Positions 35,691-44,651 of a stretch of 64,000 bases of DNA are shown piece by piece (the first letter of the stretch is position 1; each line of letters begins with the position of its first letter). A program made the position numbers and the translations under genes. Source of the stretch: Leisingera aquimarina DSM 24565 (lineage in GTDB: Bacteria > Pseudomonadota > Alphaproteobacteria > Rhodobacterales > Rhodobacteraceae); contig NZ_KI421504.1 in the NCBI RefSeq assembly GCF_000473165.1, positions 1,358,501 to 1,422,500 of the forward strand, read 5' to 3'. The notes beneath the pieces are model-generated. The model did no database searches. It saw nothing but the letters and a program-made list of their open reading frames with translations, and was not told the origin of the DNA.

Positions 35691-36587
35691 TCTGCCGGCA
35701 TTGAGCACTGTGCGCAGAATTTCACGTGCCTTAAAGGCCGGCGAAGCGTCCGGCAATTGCGTATGCGTCGCAAGAATAACCGGCTCCTCTGCGGCTTGGT
35801 CTATGATCCGTACAGCGCACAGTGGTTTGCCATCATAACTCCTCCCGCCAGGCGGCAGGCTGTAGCTGATGCCGACCCCTTCGCCATTGGCCGTCAAGCT
35901 GCGCAGAAGCTCTAGCGAATCTGCCCGGTGTGCAATCTGCGGCACCAGTCCCTGCGCCTTGAACAGCCCCAGCATGTGCTGCACCGACAGCCCCTCCTGC
36001 GACAACACCAGCGGATGCAACGTCACCTCTGCCAGGGAAAGATGGCTGCGCTCCGCCAGCGGATGTTCAGGCGGCACCAGTGCATGAGGCGAAAACCGGT
36101 CCAGCTCCACCCGGCTGAACCCGGCATCCAAACCCAGGTCATAGGTAATGGCCAGATCCGCCTCACCCTCGGTCAGCGCGGTGATCAGCGGCTCGAACCC
36201 GCAGGCGCGGTGTCTGATCTCCACTCCAGGCAAGGCCTTGCGCAAGGCCTTCAGTGCGGGGGCCAGCAGGAACGGCGCAAGGTCCGAGAAACAGACCAGC
36301 ATAAGCCGTTGCTGCCCGGAACCGGCCCCTTCAGGGCCTTCCAGGCGCTTGGCTCGATCCAGCAGTTTCTGCGCCTGTGCTGCGAAATACCGGCCCTGCG
36401 GTGTCAATGCCAGCGCCGCGCCGCGGCGGCGCAGGAACAGTGCATGGCCCAAGCGATCTTCGATCCGGCTGAGGGCTGCAGACAGGGCAGGCTGGCTTAC
36501 ATGCACAGCCTCAGCCGCTGCTGACAGGCTGCCATGCTGCGCCACAGCGCAGACGTACTCATAGTGACGCAATGTGATATATAACAT
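35655..36587 (-). CDS. LysR-family transcriptional regulator
   Basis: 310 residues. N-terminal HTH about 4-60 (LRHYEYVCAVAQHGSLSAAAEAVHVSQPALSAALSRIEDRLG), then the periplasmic-binding-like effector domain. The 3' end overlaps irr by 36 bases on the opposite strand. It is divergent from the PhyH-family dioxygenase gene with a 99-base gap, the usual layout of a LysR regulator and its target. The effector is unknown. Confidence 0.87.
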   Translation of the reverse strand: MLYITLRHYEYVCAVAQHGSLSAAAEAVHVSQPALSAALSRIEDRLGHALFLRRRGAALALTPQGRYFAAQAQKLLDRAKRLEGPEGAGSGQQRLMLVCFSDLAPFLLAPALKALRKALPGVEIRHRACGFEPLITALTEGEADLAITYDLGLDAGFSRVELDRFSPHALVPPEHPLAERSHLSLAEVTLHPLVLSQEGLSVQHMLGLFKAQGLVPQIAHRADSLELLRSLTANGEGVGISYSLPPGGRSYDGKPLCAVRIIDQAAEEPVILATHTQLPDASPAFKAREILRTVLNAGRSDLAQADHHID

Positions 36588-36686
36588 GAAGTGAAGGGTA
36601 TATTAGGGAGATATGATTTGAAACTATGCCCTTTGACCGGCAGGAATAACGCATCAGAATTGCATCATTCACCAGCGGAGGCAGCA

Positions 36687-37484
36687 ATGGTTCACCCCCT
36701 TATCACCCAGGAACATGTCGAACAGTTTCAGCGCGACGGTGTTGTCCTGATCCGCGGCCTTTTTGCCGAACAGGTCGAGCTGCTGCGCGCCGGGGTTGCT
36801 GCCAATATGGATAATCCGGGACCCTATGCGTCCAACAACGAAAAGGCAGGCCAGACCGGGCGGTTCTTTGACGATTACTGCAACTGGACCCGCATCCCCG
36901 AGTTCCAGCAGGCGATCGAACAATCGCCAGCGGACGAAGTCGCCGCTGACCTGATGAAATCCACGTCGGTGCAAATGTTCCACGACCATGTTCTGGTCAA
37001 GGAACCGGGCACCTCAATGCCGACCCCGTGGCATCAGGACGGGCCTTATTACTTTGTTGAGGGGCAGCAGACCATCAGCTTCTGGTCGCCGCTTGATGAG
37101 GTGAAGGAAGCCGCATTGCGCTGCGTCGCAGGTTCACACAAATGGGAGAAGGAAGTGCTGCCAACCCGTTGGGTCTCCGAGGAGGACTTCTTTGCGGACG
37201 AAGGGCAGTATATGCCTGTTCCTGATCCTGACGCCGAAGGCATGACCGTAGTCGAATATCCGATGCAACCGGGTGATGCGATCGCCTTTAACTACAAGAC
37301 ACTGCACGGATCCCGCGGCAACACCTCAACTGCGCGCCGCCGTGCGTTTTCGCTTCGGCTGGTGGGCGATGATGCACGCTATGTTGAACGTCCCGGCCCC
37401 ACATCGCCGCCATTCCCGGGTCACGAAATGCAGCCCGGCCAGCGGCTGCGTGAGGATTGGTTTCCGGTCCTGCTGCAGCGGTAA
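36687..37484 (+). CDS. Phytanoyl-CoA dioxygenase (PhyH) family Fe(II)/2-oxoglutarate enzyme
   Basis: 265 residues from the ATG at 36687 with GGAG upstream; the frame is open further 5' but without family resemblance. Iron ligands: His-x-Asp in TPWHQDGPYYF and distal His in KTLHGSRGN; the 2-oxoglutarate Arg is likely in RRRAFSLRLVGD. It hydroxylates an unknown small molecule. It lacks the EctD signature, so it is not the ectoine hydroxylase. The adjacent divergent LysR gene probably controls it. Confidence 0.85.
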   Translation: MVHPLITQEHVEQFQRDGVVLIRGLFAEQVELLRAGVAANMDNPGPYASNNEKAGQTGRFFDDYCNWTRIPEFQQAIEQSPADEVAADLMKSTSVQMFHDHVLVKEPGTSMPTPWHQDGPYYFVEGQQTISFWSPLDEVKEAALRCVAGSHKWEKEVLPTRWVSEEDFFADEGQYMPVPDPDAEGMTVVEYPMQPGDAIAFNYKTLHGSRGNTSTARRRAFSLRLVGDDARYVERPGPTSPPFPGHEMQPGQRLREDWFPVLLQR

Positions 37485-37580
37485 CAGGGGAGGGGGCTTT
37501 GCCCTCTCAGGCCTGACGGCCTTCATCCCAGGGTATTTCTGACCAGAAAGAAGCAGAAGCGGGCAGCCTTGGTTGCGCGC
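37485..37580. terminator. Convergent intergenic hairpin block
   Basis: Contains GAGGG..CCCTC and AGGCC-TGAC-GGCCT hairpins followed by GGGTATTTCTGACCAGAAAGAAG. The last string closely matches one after the mscS gene (3274-3292), so this looks like a genome-repeated intergenic termination block. Confidence 0.4.
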
Positions 37581-38621
37581 TTATTTTTTCAGATCACGGC
37601 GGATGCCCATGTTTTCGGCGTTGGAAAACGAACAGGTTTTGCAGATGCTGAACTGTTTGAGGAAGCCGCGCTTGCGAGCGCGGGCGGCCTCGTCCGAACG
37701 GTAGGCGGCGAGAAAGCCGTCCTGCTCAACATTGGGCAGCTGGATCACCTGGTCATAGTCGATACAGCACAGGCCCAGGTCGCCGTTCCAGAACACCACC
37801 GACTGAAACAGCGGCACCGTGCACATCGCATGGCTGGTGTGGCGCGGGTGGCGCCGCAATTCCTTTTGGCGGGGCAGGAAATGCGCAAACTCTCGTTTCT
37901 GGTCGGCAGATGTGTAAGAGCCGATCGAGAATGTTTTGAACCGCACCCGGTCAAAACCCGCCTCCTTTGCCCAGCCTTCCATCTCGTCCATCTGAGGCTC
38001 GGAATAACTGGTCAGCAATGTTTGCAGCACTGTGACCGGTGTCTTGAAGCCCAGCTCCCTTTTGATGTTCAGGAACTCTTCGATGCTGGCTTTTACCTTA
38101 TCGAAGTCGGAATTGACCCGGTAGGTTTCCTGAGCCTCCTTTGAGAATCCGTCCATGCAGAGGTTTACGCGGGCAAGGCCCGAGCGGATCAGGCGCTCGC
38201 TCATCTGCGGGGTCAGCCGGGTGGCATTGGTCGACAGATACGTGTCATGGCCGTTTTCATGCGCGTAGGCGATGAAATCGGGCAGATCCCTGTGCAGGGT
38301 CGGCTCGCCCGAAAAGCTGAAATAGATTGCGGGTTTTTCCGGCTGGTCCTTGAAATCGTCGATGATTTTGCGGAACACGTTCGGTTTCATCATGCCGCGT
38401 TTGCGCTGCATGGCAAAGGTGACAGGGCACACCGGGCAGCGCAGGTTGCAGCTGTTGGTGGCGTCGATGATGATGATCTTTGGCGGCCGCCGGAAATACG
38501 CCAGCGGCAGCAACCGGGCCAGCAGATGCAGCGCCCGTTCATGCAGCCCCGGCGGTTTGGCGGGCAGGTCGGGCTGCGCTGTTTCCGGCTTCAGGTCCGG
38601 AACGGGGGCTAGATCTTTCAT
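37581..38621 (-). CDS. Radical SAM protein with SPASM-like C-terminus
   Basis: 346 residues. The cluster motif CNLRCPVC (Cx3Cx2C) at about residue 57-64 binds the SAM-cleaving 4Fe-4S cluster. The C-terminus has extra cysteines (CTVPLFQSVVFWNGDLGLCCIDYD and ICKTCSFS), the pattern of SPASM/twitch auxiliary clusters. Such proteins modify peptides, sugars or cofactors; there is no precursor peptide gene obvious nearby. It is divergent from the FrhB-like gene 336 bases away. Confidence 0.85.
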   Translation of the reverse strand: MKDLAPVPDLKPETAQPDLPAKPPGLHERALHLLARLLPLAYFRRPPKIIIIDATNSCNLRCPVCPVTFAMQRKRGMMKPNVFRKIIDDFKDQPEKPAIYFSFSGEPTLHRDLPDFIAYAHENGHDTYLSTNATRLTPQMSERLIRSGLARVNLCMDGFSKEAQETYRVNSDFDKVKASIEEFLNIKRELGFKTPVTVLQTLLTSYSEPQMDEMEGWAKEAGFDRVRFKTFSIGSYTSADQKREFAHFLPRQKELRRHPRHTSHAMCTVPLFQSVVFWNGDLGLCCIDYDQVIQLPNVEQDGFLAAYRSDEAARARKRGFLKQFSICKTCSFSNAENMGIRRDLKK

Positions 38622-38957
38622 GCGTTGGCCTCAATATGCTGCGTACAGGACCCACCTTAAGGGCCGGGAGAGGCGAGGCAAGCCTTTGCGGGGTCACATT
38701 GCGTGAGTATTATGTGAGCCGCCAAGCAGAAAAGCTGCACCCGGCTTGCCTGGGAAACAGCCTGCGAACAGGCACTGGCAGTCGCATTGCGTTTGAAAAC
38801 GGAAATCCCCTGATACGACCGCCGCTTTTGGACAAGATTGCAGCTTTCGAAAAGAGTCAGCTGGGCGCCATAAACGGCTTCAATACGCTGATAGCCAAGC
38901 ACGGACTGGGGGCCGCAGGCCCGGCAATGCGGACATGTCAGAAAGGGAGAGAAATCG
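38622..38957. other. Divergent intergenic region
   Basis: 336 bases between the radical SAM gene and the FrhB-like gene with no convincing coding sequence. One symmetric site, TCACAT-N12-ATGTGA (about 38693-38716), could bind a regulator. A ribosome site AGGGAG precedes the FrhB-like GTG start. Confidence 0.4.
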
Positions 38958-40274
38958 GTGACCCAATCCAATCGCACGTCCGGGAGCGGATCCCTGCGCC
39001 AGCCAATGACACCGGTGGAGCGTCTGAATAGAGTAACCGAAGACGCCATGTGCATCGGTTGCGGCCTGTGCCAGTCTGTGGCGGGGCCGGACACGGTGCG
39101 GATGGAGCTGTTGGAGACCGGCTATGAACGCCCGGTGGTGCGGGGGGCGCTGACTCACGAAGCAGTTGACCGGATCCTGGACCTGTGCCCCGGCACCCGT
39201 GTGGAAGGGCTGCCGGAGACGGAGCTGACCGGAACCACCCGCCACGATCTGGTCTGGGGGTCCTATCAGCACATGGCGCTGGCCTATGCTGCGGATCCGG
39301 AGGTGCGGCACAAAGGCGCGACAGGCGGTGTGCTCACCGCGCTGGGGATGTTCCTTGTGGAGACCGGCGAAGTTGATTTCATCCTGCACGCTAAGGCGTC
39401 GGACCGGGTGCCGGCCTTCGGCGACCGGGCAGTGTCAGAAACTGCGGCAGATGTGCTGGCTGCCGCCGGGTCCCGCTATGGCCCTACTGCACCGCTGATC
39501 GATGTGCTGGAGCAGTTGGACAAGGGCCGCCCCTTTGCCTTTGCCGGCAAGCCTTGCGATGTGGCGGCGCTGCGCAATCTGGCGCGGGCGGATGCGCGGG
39601 TGAATGCCTTGGTGAAATACATGCTTACGCCGGTCTGCGGCGGCTTCATGCCGCCTCAGGGCATGTCCCGTTTTCTGCAGCAGGACCTTGGCATTGATCC
39701 GTCGCAAGTCACCGGCTTGCGCTACCGCGGCCACGGCTGCCCTGGGCCGACGCGCGTCGAGATGGCGGACGGCACTGTGGTTGAGAAGCGCTACACCGAT
39801 TTCTGGGGCACGGATGAGAGCGCCTGGGTGCTGCCCTTCCGCTGCAAGGTTTGCCCGGACGGTATCGGAGAGGCTGCTGACATCGCCGCCGCCGACACCT
39901 GGCCCGGCGGCTCACCCGACCCGGAGACTGAGGATGATGACCCGGGCACCAATGCCATCGTTGTGCGCAGTGCGCGCGGTGCGGATCTGGTTCGCCGCGC
40001 GGTTGAGGCTGGCTATCTGACGGTGGGCGCAGAGGTGGATCCGCGCTATATGGACAGCGTTCAGCCGCATCAGCGCAACAAGAAATTCGCAGCTGGCGCC
40101 CGCCACGAGGGCCTGCGCGCCGAAGGCAAGACGGTGCCGCGCACTGCCCGCCTGCGGCTGGATGCGCTGATGCAGGATCTGGGTCCGGAGCAGGCCGCTG
40201 CACAGCGCGACGGCACGCGCGTTCGTGTGTGCGCCGGAAAGGCCTCCGAGCCTGCGCCAAAACTTGCGGATTGA
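38958..40274 (+). CDS. FrhB/FdhB-family Fe-S flavoprotein (coenzyme F420 hydrogenase beta-subunit-like)
   Basis: 438 residues from a GTG start at 38958. N-terminal CIGCGLC (about 32-38), core ATGGVLTALGMFLVETG typical of the FrhB N-terminal domain, GKPCDVAALRNLAR, and a second cysteine set CKVCPDGIGEAADIA. Family members move electrons between Fe-S, FAD and a partner such as F420, ferredoxin or chlorophyllide-like substrates; in non-methanogens many work in polysaccharide or pigment pathways. No F420 biosynthesis is visible here. The partner is unknown. Confidence 0.8.
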   Translation: MTQSNRTSGSGSLRQPMTPVERLNRVTEDAMCIGCGLCQSVAGPDTVRMELLETGYERPVVRGALTHEAVDRILDLCPGTRVEGLPETELTGTTRHDLVWGSYQHMALAYAADPEVRHKGATGGVLTALGMFLVETGEVDFILHAKASDRVPAFGDRAVSETAADVLAAAGSRYGPTAPLIDVLEQLDKGRPFAFAGKPCDVAALRNLARADARVNALVKYMLTPVCGGFMPPQGMSRFLQQDLGIDPSQVTGLRYRGHGCPGPTRVEMADGTVVEKRYTDFWGTDESAWVLPFRCKVCPDGIGEAADIAAADTWPGGSPDPETEDDDPGTNAIVVRSARGADLVRRAVEAGYLTVGAEVDPRYMDSVQPHQRNKKFAAGARHEGLRAEGKTVPRTARLRLDALMQDLGPEQAAAQRDGTRVRVCAGKASEPAPKLAD

Positions 40275-40296
40275 TCTTGAGCTTCGGGATATGTGC

Positions 40297-40317
40297 CTCC
40301 GGCGGGGCTCGCCGGAG
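40297..40317. terminator. Hairpin between convergent genes
   Basis: CTCCGGCG-GGGCT-CGCCGGAG, a perfect 8-bp stem between the FrhB-like gene and tonB, which converge here. There is no long T-run, so termination strength is uncertain. Confidence 0.5.
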
Positions 40318-40334
40318 CGGCAGCTTTCCGGGGG

Positions 40335-41171
40335 TTATTTCGAGAAACTCATAGGCAGGTTGAAGCTGATTTGATTTATCTGCAGCTTTTTCGGCGCCGA
40401 TGGGAATTTGCCGGCCCGGGTGACGGCTTGCAGGGCCGCCTGATCAAAGGCTGCGATGCCCGAGGACCTGGCAACCCGGTGGCTCAGCAGCTGGCCTGAT
40501 CGGGAGACGGTAAGGCGCACCACAACCTGGCCTTTGCCGCTGGCGCCGGCGGGGTAGCGTTTACGCCGTTCCACACGGGCGCGGATCTTGGCGCCCCAGA
40601 TACTGCGCAGCTTGGCCCGGCGGCCGGACTCTGCCGTTGCCGCCTGTGCTCCGCCGGATTGCCCGGCCTGAGCGCCGCCGCCCGATCCTGCGGCCCTTTG
40701 TTCAGCCCGCCCGGCCGAGGTCTGTTCGGATTTACGGGCCTGCTGCGGCTGTGGTTCGGGCGCCGGTTTGTGTTGTGGTTCCGGCTTCGGCTCTGGTTTC
40801 CGGGGCTTTGGCGGTGGCGGTGGCGGCGGCGCGGTTTCGATTTGCAGATTATCCGCCCTTGCCGGCGCGAGTATTGCAATCTGTGCTGCGGCCCGCGGTG
40901 CCTGGTCAAGGGCTAGATGCGGCAGGGAAGGGAGGTTGGCCGACGGCAACGGTTCAACGCTTTGGGCTGCGATCCGGGGGGAGGTCTGCGGCGGCTGCTC
41001 CCAGGCTTCGGCCATTTCTGCTACAGCATCGGGCGCTGCCTGTATCGACACCATCGCAGTGCCGCCGGCGCCGCTCGATTGCGCGCCGGAACTTGGCACG
41101 CGGGCAAACAGCGCCACATGGATCAACACGGCGATGCCGGCAAAAACGGTGAGTTCGACAGCACGTTTCAT
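40335..41171 (-). CDS. tonB: TonB energy-transducing protein
   Basis: 278 residues. N-terminal membrane anchor (AVELTVFAGIAVLIHVALFA), a long Pro/Lys/Glu-rich spacer (about 112-150), then the TonB C-terminal domain (YPAGASGKGQVVVRLTVSRSGQ to SFNLPMSFSK). It transmits proton-motive force from ExbB/ExbD to outer-membrane receptors. Last gene of the siderophore operon; ATGA overlap with the exbD gene upstream. No TonB-dependent receptor gene is in this window. Confidence 0.9.
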   Translation of the reverse strand: MKRAVELTVFAGIAVLIHVALFARVPSSGAQSSGAGGTAMVSIQAAPDAVAEMAEAWEQPPQTSPRIAAQSVEPLPSANLPSLPHLALDQAPRAAAQIAILAPARADNLQIETAPPPPPPPKPRKPEPKPEPQHKPAPEPQPQQARKSEQTSAGRAEQRAAGSGGGAQAGQSGGAQAATAESGRRAKLRSIWGAKIRARVERRKRYPAGASGKGQVVVRLTVSRSGQLLSHRVARSSGIAAFDQAALQAVTRAGKFPSAPKKLQINQISFNLPMSFSK

Positions 41172-41551
41172 GGCTGTCGGACCACCAATTCAGCCTGGCT
41201 GAGGCCTGCTGCCGCCAGCTGGCGCAGAATGCGGGCCAGGGCTTTTGCCTCCAGCCGGGCGTCGGCGCGCAATTGCAGAACCGGGTTGCCGCCGCTGACC
41301 GCCGCCAGCCGCGTCAGGGCTTCGCCGTCTTCGGCCCCATCGAAATGCATCCGGCCTTCGGCGTTGATGTAAAGCACAGGAGCTGCTTCTGGTTCCGCCT
41401 CAATTGCTGCGTCCGGCGGCGTCACCTCAAACGGGGCAGGCAGCGCCAAGCGTGAGGTCATTAGAAAAAAGATCAGCAGCAGGAACACCACATTGATCAT
41501 CGGCACGATGGATTCAGTCCGCGGACGGCGGGGCGCTTCTGTCAGGTCCAT
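41168..41551 (-). CDS. exbD: ExbD-family protein, second copy, with Asn at the membrane Asp site
   Basis: 127 residues from the ATG at 41551 with GGAGA upstream. A single N-terminal membrane helix reads VPMINVVFLLLIFFLMTS. The Asp that relays protons in ExbD/TolR (E. coli ExbD Asp25) is Asn here (codon AAT), while the first copy just upstream keeps Asp. Periplasmic domain about 45-127. Two dissimilar ExbD copies suggest a heterodimer inside the ExbB pentamer. Confidence 0.85.
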   Translation of the reverse strand: MDLTEAPRRPRTESIVPMINVVFLLLIFFLMTSRLALPAPFEVTPPDAAIEAEPEAAPVLYINAEGRMHFDGAEDGEALTRLAAVSGGNPVLQLRADARLEAKALARILRQLAAAGLSQAELVVRQP

Positions 41552-41561
41552 GCGCGTCTCC

Positions 41562-41939
41562 TTACTCCACCAGCACAAAATTGCTGTAGCCCGCCTGCCG
41601 CAGCCGCCCGGTCACATCAGTGATGCGCTGCAGGTCGGCGCCGTCACGGCCGCGCAGCACCAGCATATCGGAGGGTTTCTCCATCAGCGGTGCCAGTGCC
41701 TGGGTCAGGTTGCTGTCTGCCACCGGAACGCCATTCACATCCAGATTTCCCGCACCGATCCCAACCAGCCGCGGCGGCCCGGAATAGCTGCCGCCCTGCG
41801 CAGCCAACGGCAATTGCAGCACCGCATCTGTGCCAAAGCGCGACGCAAGCATGAAGAACACCAAGAGCAGAAACACCACGTCGATCATGGGCGTCAGGCT
41901 TGGCTTGCGCCGCGGCTTCAGGGTTTCAGTGAATTCCAT
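41562..41939 (-). CDS. exbD: ExbD-family protein, first copy
   Basis: 125 residues. The N-terminal membrane helix TPMIDVVFLLLVFFMLAS keeps the essential Asp. The periplasmic domain ends YSNFVLVE. It works with ExbB to use proton flow for TonB. The gene begins four bases after exbB and ends ten bases before the second exbD. Confidence 0.9.
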   Translation of the reverse strand: MEFTETLKPRRKPSLTPMIDVVFLLLVFFMLASRFGTDAVLQLPLAAQGGSYSGPPRLVGIGAGNLDVNGVPVADSNLTQALAPLMEKPSDMLVLRGRDGADLQRITDVTGRLRQAGYSNFVLVE

Positions 41940-41943
41940 GGCT

Positions 41944-42849
41944 CTACTCGGCCGCGAGTTTCAGCGGCTGCGGATTATGGGCGATAAAGATACGGGCAGC
42001 ACTGTCTTCAATATCGCGGCGGATACGGGTGATCACCGCTTCGAACCAGGTGAGCGCGGCAGAGGCGGGGATCGCCACTGCCATGCCTGCGGCAGTGGTC
42101 AGCAACGCCTCCCAGATGCCGCCCGCCAGCAGCGCGGGGTCCGCCTTGGAGCCGGCCGCTTGCAACGCCTGGAAGGCGGCAATCATGCCCAGAACGGTGC
42201 CCAGCAGGCCCAGAAGCGGGGCGATGGTGGCAATCAGCTCAAGCGCGCCAAGACCGGTGGCAGCGCTGGCGAGATGCAGCTTGGCCACCCTGGCGGTTTC
42301 CTCGCGGGCGCGGTCCTCGGGCAGGGCAGCGGCAGCGGTCAGCGCTGCGCTGACGACTTTGGAGCGCACCCCGATCCGGTTGTTGAGGATGGATTGGGCC
42401 GCGGTGAGGTCCCCGCGTTCAAAGGCTTGCACGGCCTGTCCTGCCTTGCCGCGCGACCAGGCGCCGATCAGCGCCAGGCGCCAGATCTTCCACAGAATCA
42501 GAGCCATTGTAATCACCGACAAGACGGCGATCGCCCAGATTGAAGGGCCGCCATCGCGCAAGAACTTCAATGCTTTGGATGAAGCGTCACGTGCCACCTG
42601 TGCCAGTTCATCCTGACTCGCGGGAAGGTCTGCAGGCGGCACCGGGCCAGCCTCGGATGCCGTCACCGGTTTTTTGGTTTCCTCCGGCACTTCAAGCCCC
42701 GGTGCGCTGGCTGGAAGTTGAGGCACAGAGGCCCCGGGCGCGTCCAATGCAATTTCCGGCACCGTCGCGGCAGGGGTTTCCTGGGCTGCCGCCCAGGCCG
42801 CGGTCAGCATCAAAAATGCCGCCAGCGCTGCAAAGAAACGAATGGTCAT
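41944..42849 (-). CDS. exbB: ExbB/TolQ/MotA-family proton channel
   Basis: 301 residues from the ATG at 42849 (MTIRFFAALAAFLMLTAAW), which overlaps the stop of the upstream reductase gene as TAATG. A signal peptide-like N-terminus and a Pro-rich periplasmic extension (about 25-95) precede three membrane helices. The family core is ELIATIAPLLGLLGTVLGMIAAF and GGIWEALLTTAAGMAVAIPA. It forms the pentameric channel around the ExbD helices. The signal-peptide-bearing long form is typical of alphaproteobacterial ExbB. Confidence 0.9.
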   Translation of the reverse strand: MTIRFFAALAAFLMLTAAWAAAQETPAATVPEIALDAPGASVPQLPASAPGLEVPEETKKPVTASEAGPVPPADLPASQDELAQVARDASSKALKFLRDGGPSIWAIAVLSVITMALILWKIWRLALIGAWSRGKAGQAVQAFERGDLTAAQSILNNRIGVRSKVVSAALTAAAALPEDRAREETARVAKLHLASAATGLGALELIATIAPLLGLLGTVLGMIAAFQALQAAGSKADPALLAGGIWEALLTTAAGMAVAIPASAALTWFEAVITRIRRDIEDSAARIFIAHNPQPLKLAAE

Positions 42850-43895
42850 TACTGGCTCCAATATGCTGCGATGTAACTGGTTTTCGGATCTGCCCGCTCT
42901 GCCTTGAGCGCCGCGCGCACATGTTGGGCCTCTCCCTTTTCACAGGCAAACCAGAGGAAGTACCCAGGGTACTGCCCGCGCTCCGCCAGCGCGCGCTCGG
43001 CAAGGTTCCCGCTGCCGTCCCGGCTGAGCCACGTTACCTCGATGCCGTCAGGCGCCGGAACCGGATAGCCGCAGCTCTCGCCGCCGTCGGCCAGGAGGGT
43101 GGCCTTGCCCAGGCTGTCTGCGGGCAGGCTTTCCAGAATGCGCGCCGCGGCGGGCAGAGCGGTTTCGTTGGCATAGGTCAGGATGCGCGAGGTTTCGGGA
43201 ATGCCGCCGCCGGTGCCGGCAATGGCCAGCAGATCGCCTACGGCGGCCTGCCGGACCCACCCGGTGCCGCGGCCGCCATCGTGCACGAAGACATCAAATT
43301 CCATCTCGCCTGTCTTCTGGCAGATCCAGCGGGTGGTATAGACCGGCCGGTGCAGCGCCTTGTCCTCTTTGGGCCAAGGTGTTGCGCCGTTTTCGCCAAG
43401 GCGCGGCCATTCGGGGGTCTGGCAGGCGGCGGTTGGCAGCAGCAGGCGGAAATGGAGGGCATCTTCCTGAAATCCCGAGAGATCCCCGCCCTGCACCCGC
43501 ACCCGCAGAAAACAGCGGCCAACCGGAACAACAGACAGGACGGTGGTGAAATGCACATTCGGCGGCAGCGTCCCGGCGGCGCCGGTCCCGCTCCAGCGCA
43601 AGTTGTTAGCGGCCTCCGGCTGCAGCAGTTTCAGCTGTTCGGCGAACCCTTCTTTCAGCATGAACAGACGGTCGTGCATGGCCGCAGACACGGTGATTTC
43701 AGCCCTGCCATCGCACAGCTCAAAATGGTAGTGGCCGTATCCGGGCACATCAACGGTGACCCGCTCCGGGCTGTCTTCCAGCCTAGGCATTCCATATTCC
43801 TGGGCCTGCAGCAGTATCATTCGGCGCAACGCAGCGGGGGTATTCCCGGGCAGCGCGGCGCAGGATTCCAGCGGAAATGCCGGATTTATCGTCAT
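42849..43895 (-). CDS. Siderophore-interacting protein (DUF2218 + ViuB-type ferric reductase)
   Basis: 348 residues. The N-terminal 95 residues match the DUF2218 domain (YGMPRLEDSPERVTVDVPGYGHYHFE). The rest is the SIP flavoprotein fold: FAD region with TTVLSVVPVGRCFLRVRV and YTTRWICQKTGEMEFDVFVHD, a GDLLAIAGTGGGIPE turn, and C-terminal NAD(P)H region YIAAYWSQ. It reduces Fe(III)-siderophore in the cytosol to free the iron, right after ABC import. 12 bases after the ATPase gene. Confidence 0.88.
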   Translation of the reverse strand: MTINPAFPLESCAALPGNTPAALRRMILLQAQEYGMPRLEDSPERVTVDVPGYGHYHFELCDGRAEITVSAAMHDRLFMLKEGFAEQLKLLQPEAANNLRWSGTGAAGTLPPNVHFTTVLSVVPVGRCFLRVRVQGGDLSGFQEDALHFRLLLPTAACQTPEWPRLGENGATPWPKEDKALHRPVYTTRWICQKTGEMEFDVFVHDGGRGTGWVRQAAVGDLLAIAGTGGGIPETSRILTYANETALPAAARILESLPADSLGKATLLADGGESCGYPVPAPDGIEVTWLSRDGSGNLAERALAERGQYPGYFLWFACEKGEAQHVRAALKAERADPKTSYIAAYWSQ

Positions 43896-43907
43896 TTGGG
43901 GCCTCGT

Positions 43908-44651
43908 TCACAAAGGAATGACATACGGCGCGCCATGCACCGGGTCGGCAATGACCCGGCAAGCCAGTCCGAATACCGATTGCATCACTGTTTCGGTGAC
44001 AATTTCACCGGGGCGGCCCTGGCAGAAGACGCGGCCGTCCTTGAGGGCGAGCACATGGTTGGCAAAGCGCGCCGCCAGGTTGATGTCATGCAGAACCATG
44101 GCCACTGTGCGGCCGGTCTCCCGGTTCAGTTTCTGCACCAGCTTCAGCAGCTCGATCTGATGCGGCAGGTCCAAATAGGTGGTCGGTTCATCCAGCAGCA
44201 GGATTTCGGTGTCCTGCGCCAGCGCCATGGCAATCCAGGCGCGCTGGCGCTGGCCGCCGGACAGGCTTTCCAGCGGACGCCCGGCCCAGGATACCATGCC
44301 GGTCAGCTCCAGCGCCTGCTCCACCGCGGCTGCATCCTGATTGGACCATTGCCGCAGTGCCGATTGATAAGGGGTGCGCCCCCGTGCTGCGAGGTCCCGT
44401 ACAGTCAGCCCCTCTGGTGCAGCGGGGGATTGCGGCAGAATTGCCAGCTTTCGGGCAACTGCACGGCTGCGCTGGCGGTGGATGGCCTTGCCGTCCAGCG
44501 ACCTCAGCAAGGTGGACTTGCCGCAGCCGTTGAGGCCGGCAATCACCGTCAGGGCGCCGTCCGGGATCTCTGCACTGAGATGATCCAGCACGGGGGCGCG
44601 GGCATAAGCGACCGAAAGCGCTTCGGCATACAGGCGGGCAGTTGCAGGCAT
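43908..44651 (-). CDS. Iron-siderophore ABC transporter ATPase (FepC-like)
   Basis: 247 residues from the ATG at 44651, which overlaps the permease stop as TGATG; a longer frame upstream is a shadow of the permease gene. Walker A GLNGCGKST, Q-loop LAILPQSP, signature LSGGQRQRAWIAMALAQD, Walker B EILLLDEPTTYLD and His switch VLHDINLAARF. All motifs are intact. It powers the two FecCD-type permeases encoded just upstream. Confidence 0.92.
   Translation of the reverse strand: MPATARLYAEALSVAYARAPVLDHLSAEIPDGALTVIAGLNGCGKSTLLRSLDGKAIHRQRSRAVARKLAILPQSPAAPEGLTVRDLAARGRTPYQSALRQWSNQDAAAVEQALELTGMVSWAGRPLESLSGGQRQRAWIAMALAQDTEILLLDEPTTYLDLPHQIELLKLVQKLNRETGRTVAMVLHDINLAARFANHVLALKDGRVFCQGRPGEIVTETVMQSVFGLACRVIADPVHGAPYVIPL

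Noticed and set aside
36687..37484. PhyH-family gene as ectoine hydroxylase ectD
   Set aside because: The EctD signature around the iron site is absent and the gene is 14 kb from ectABC beside a LysR regulator.
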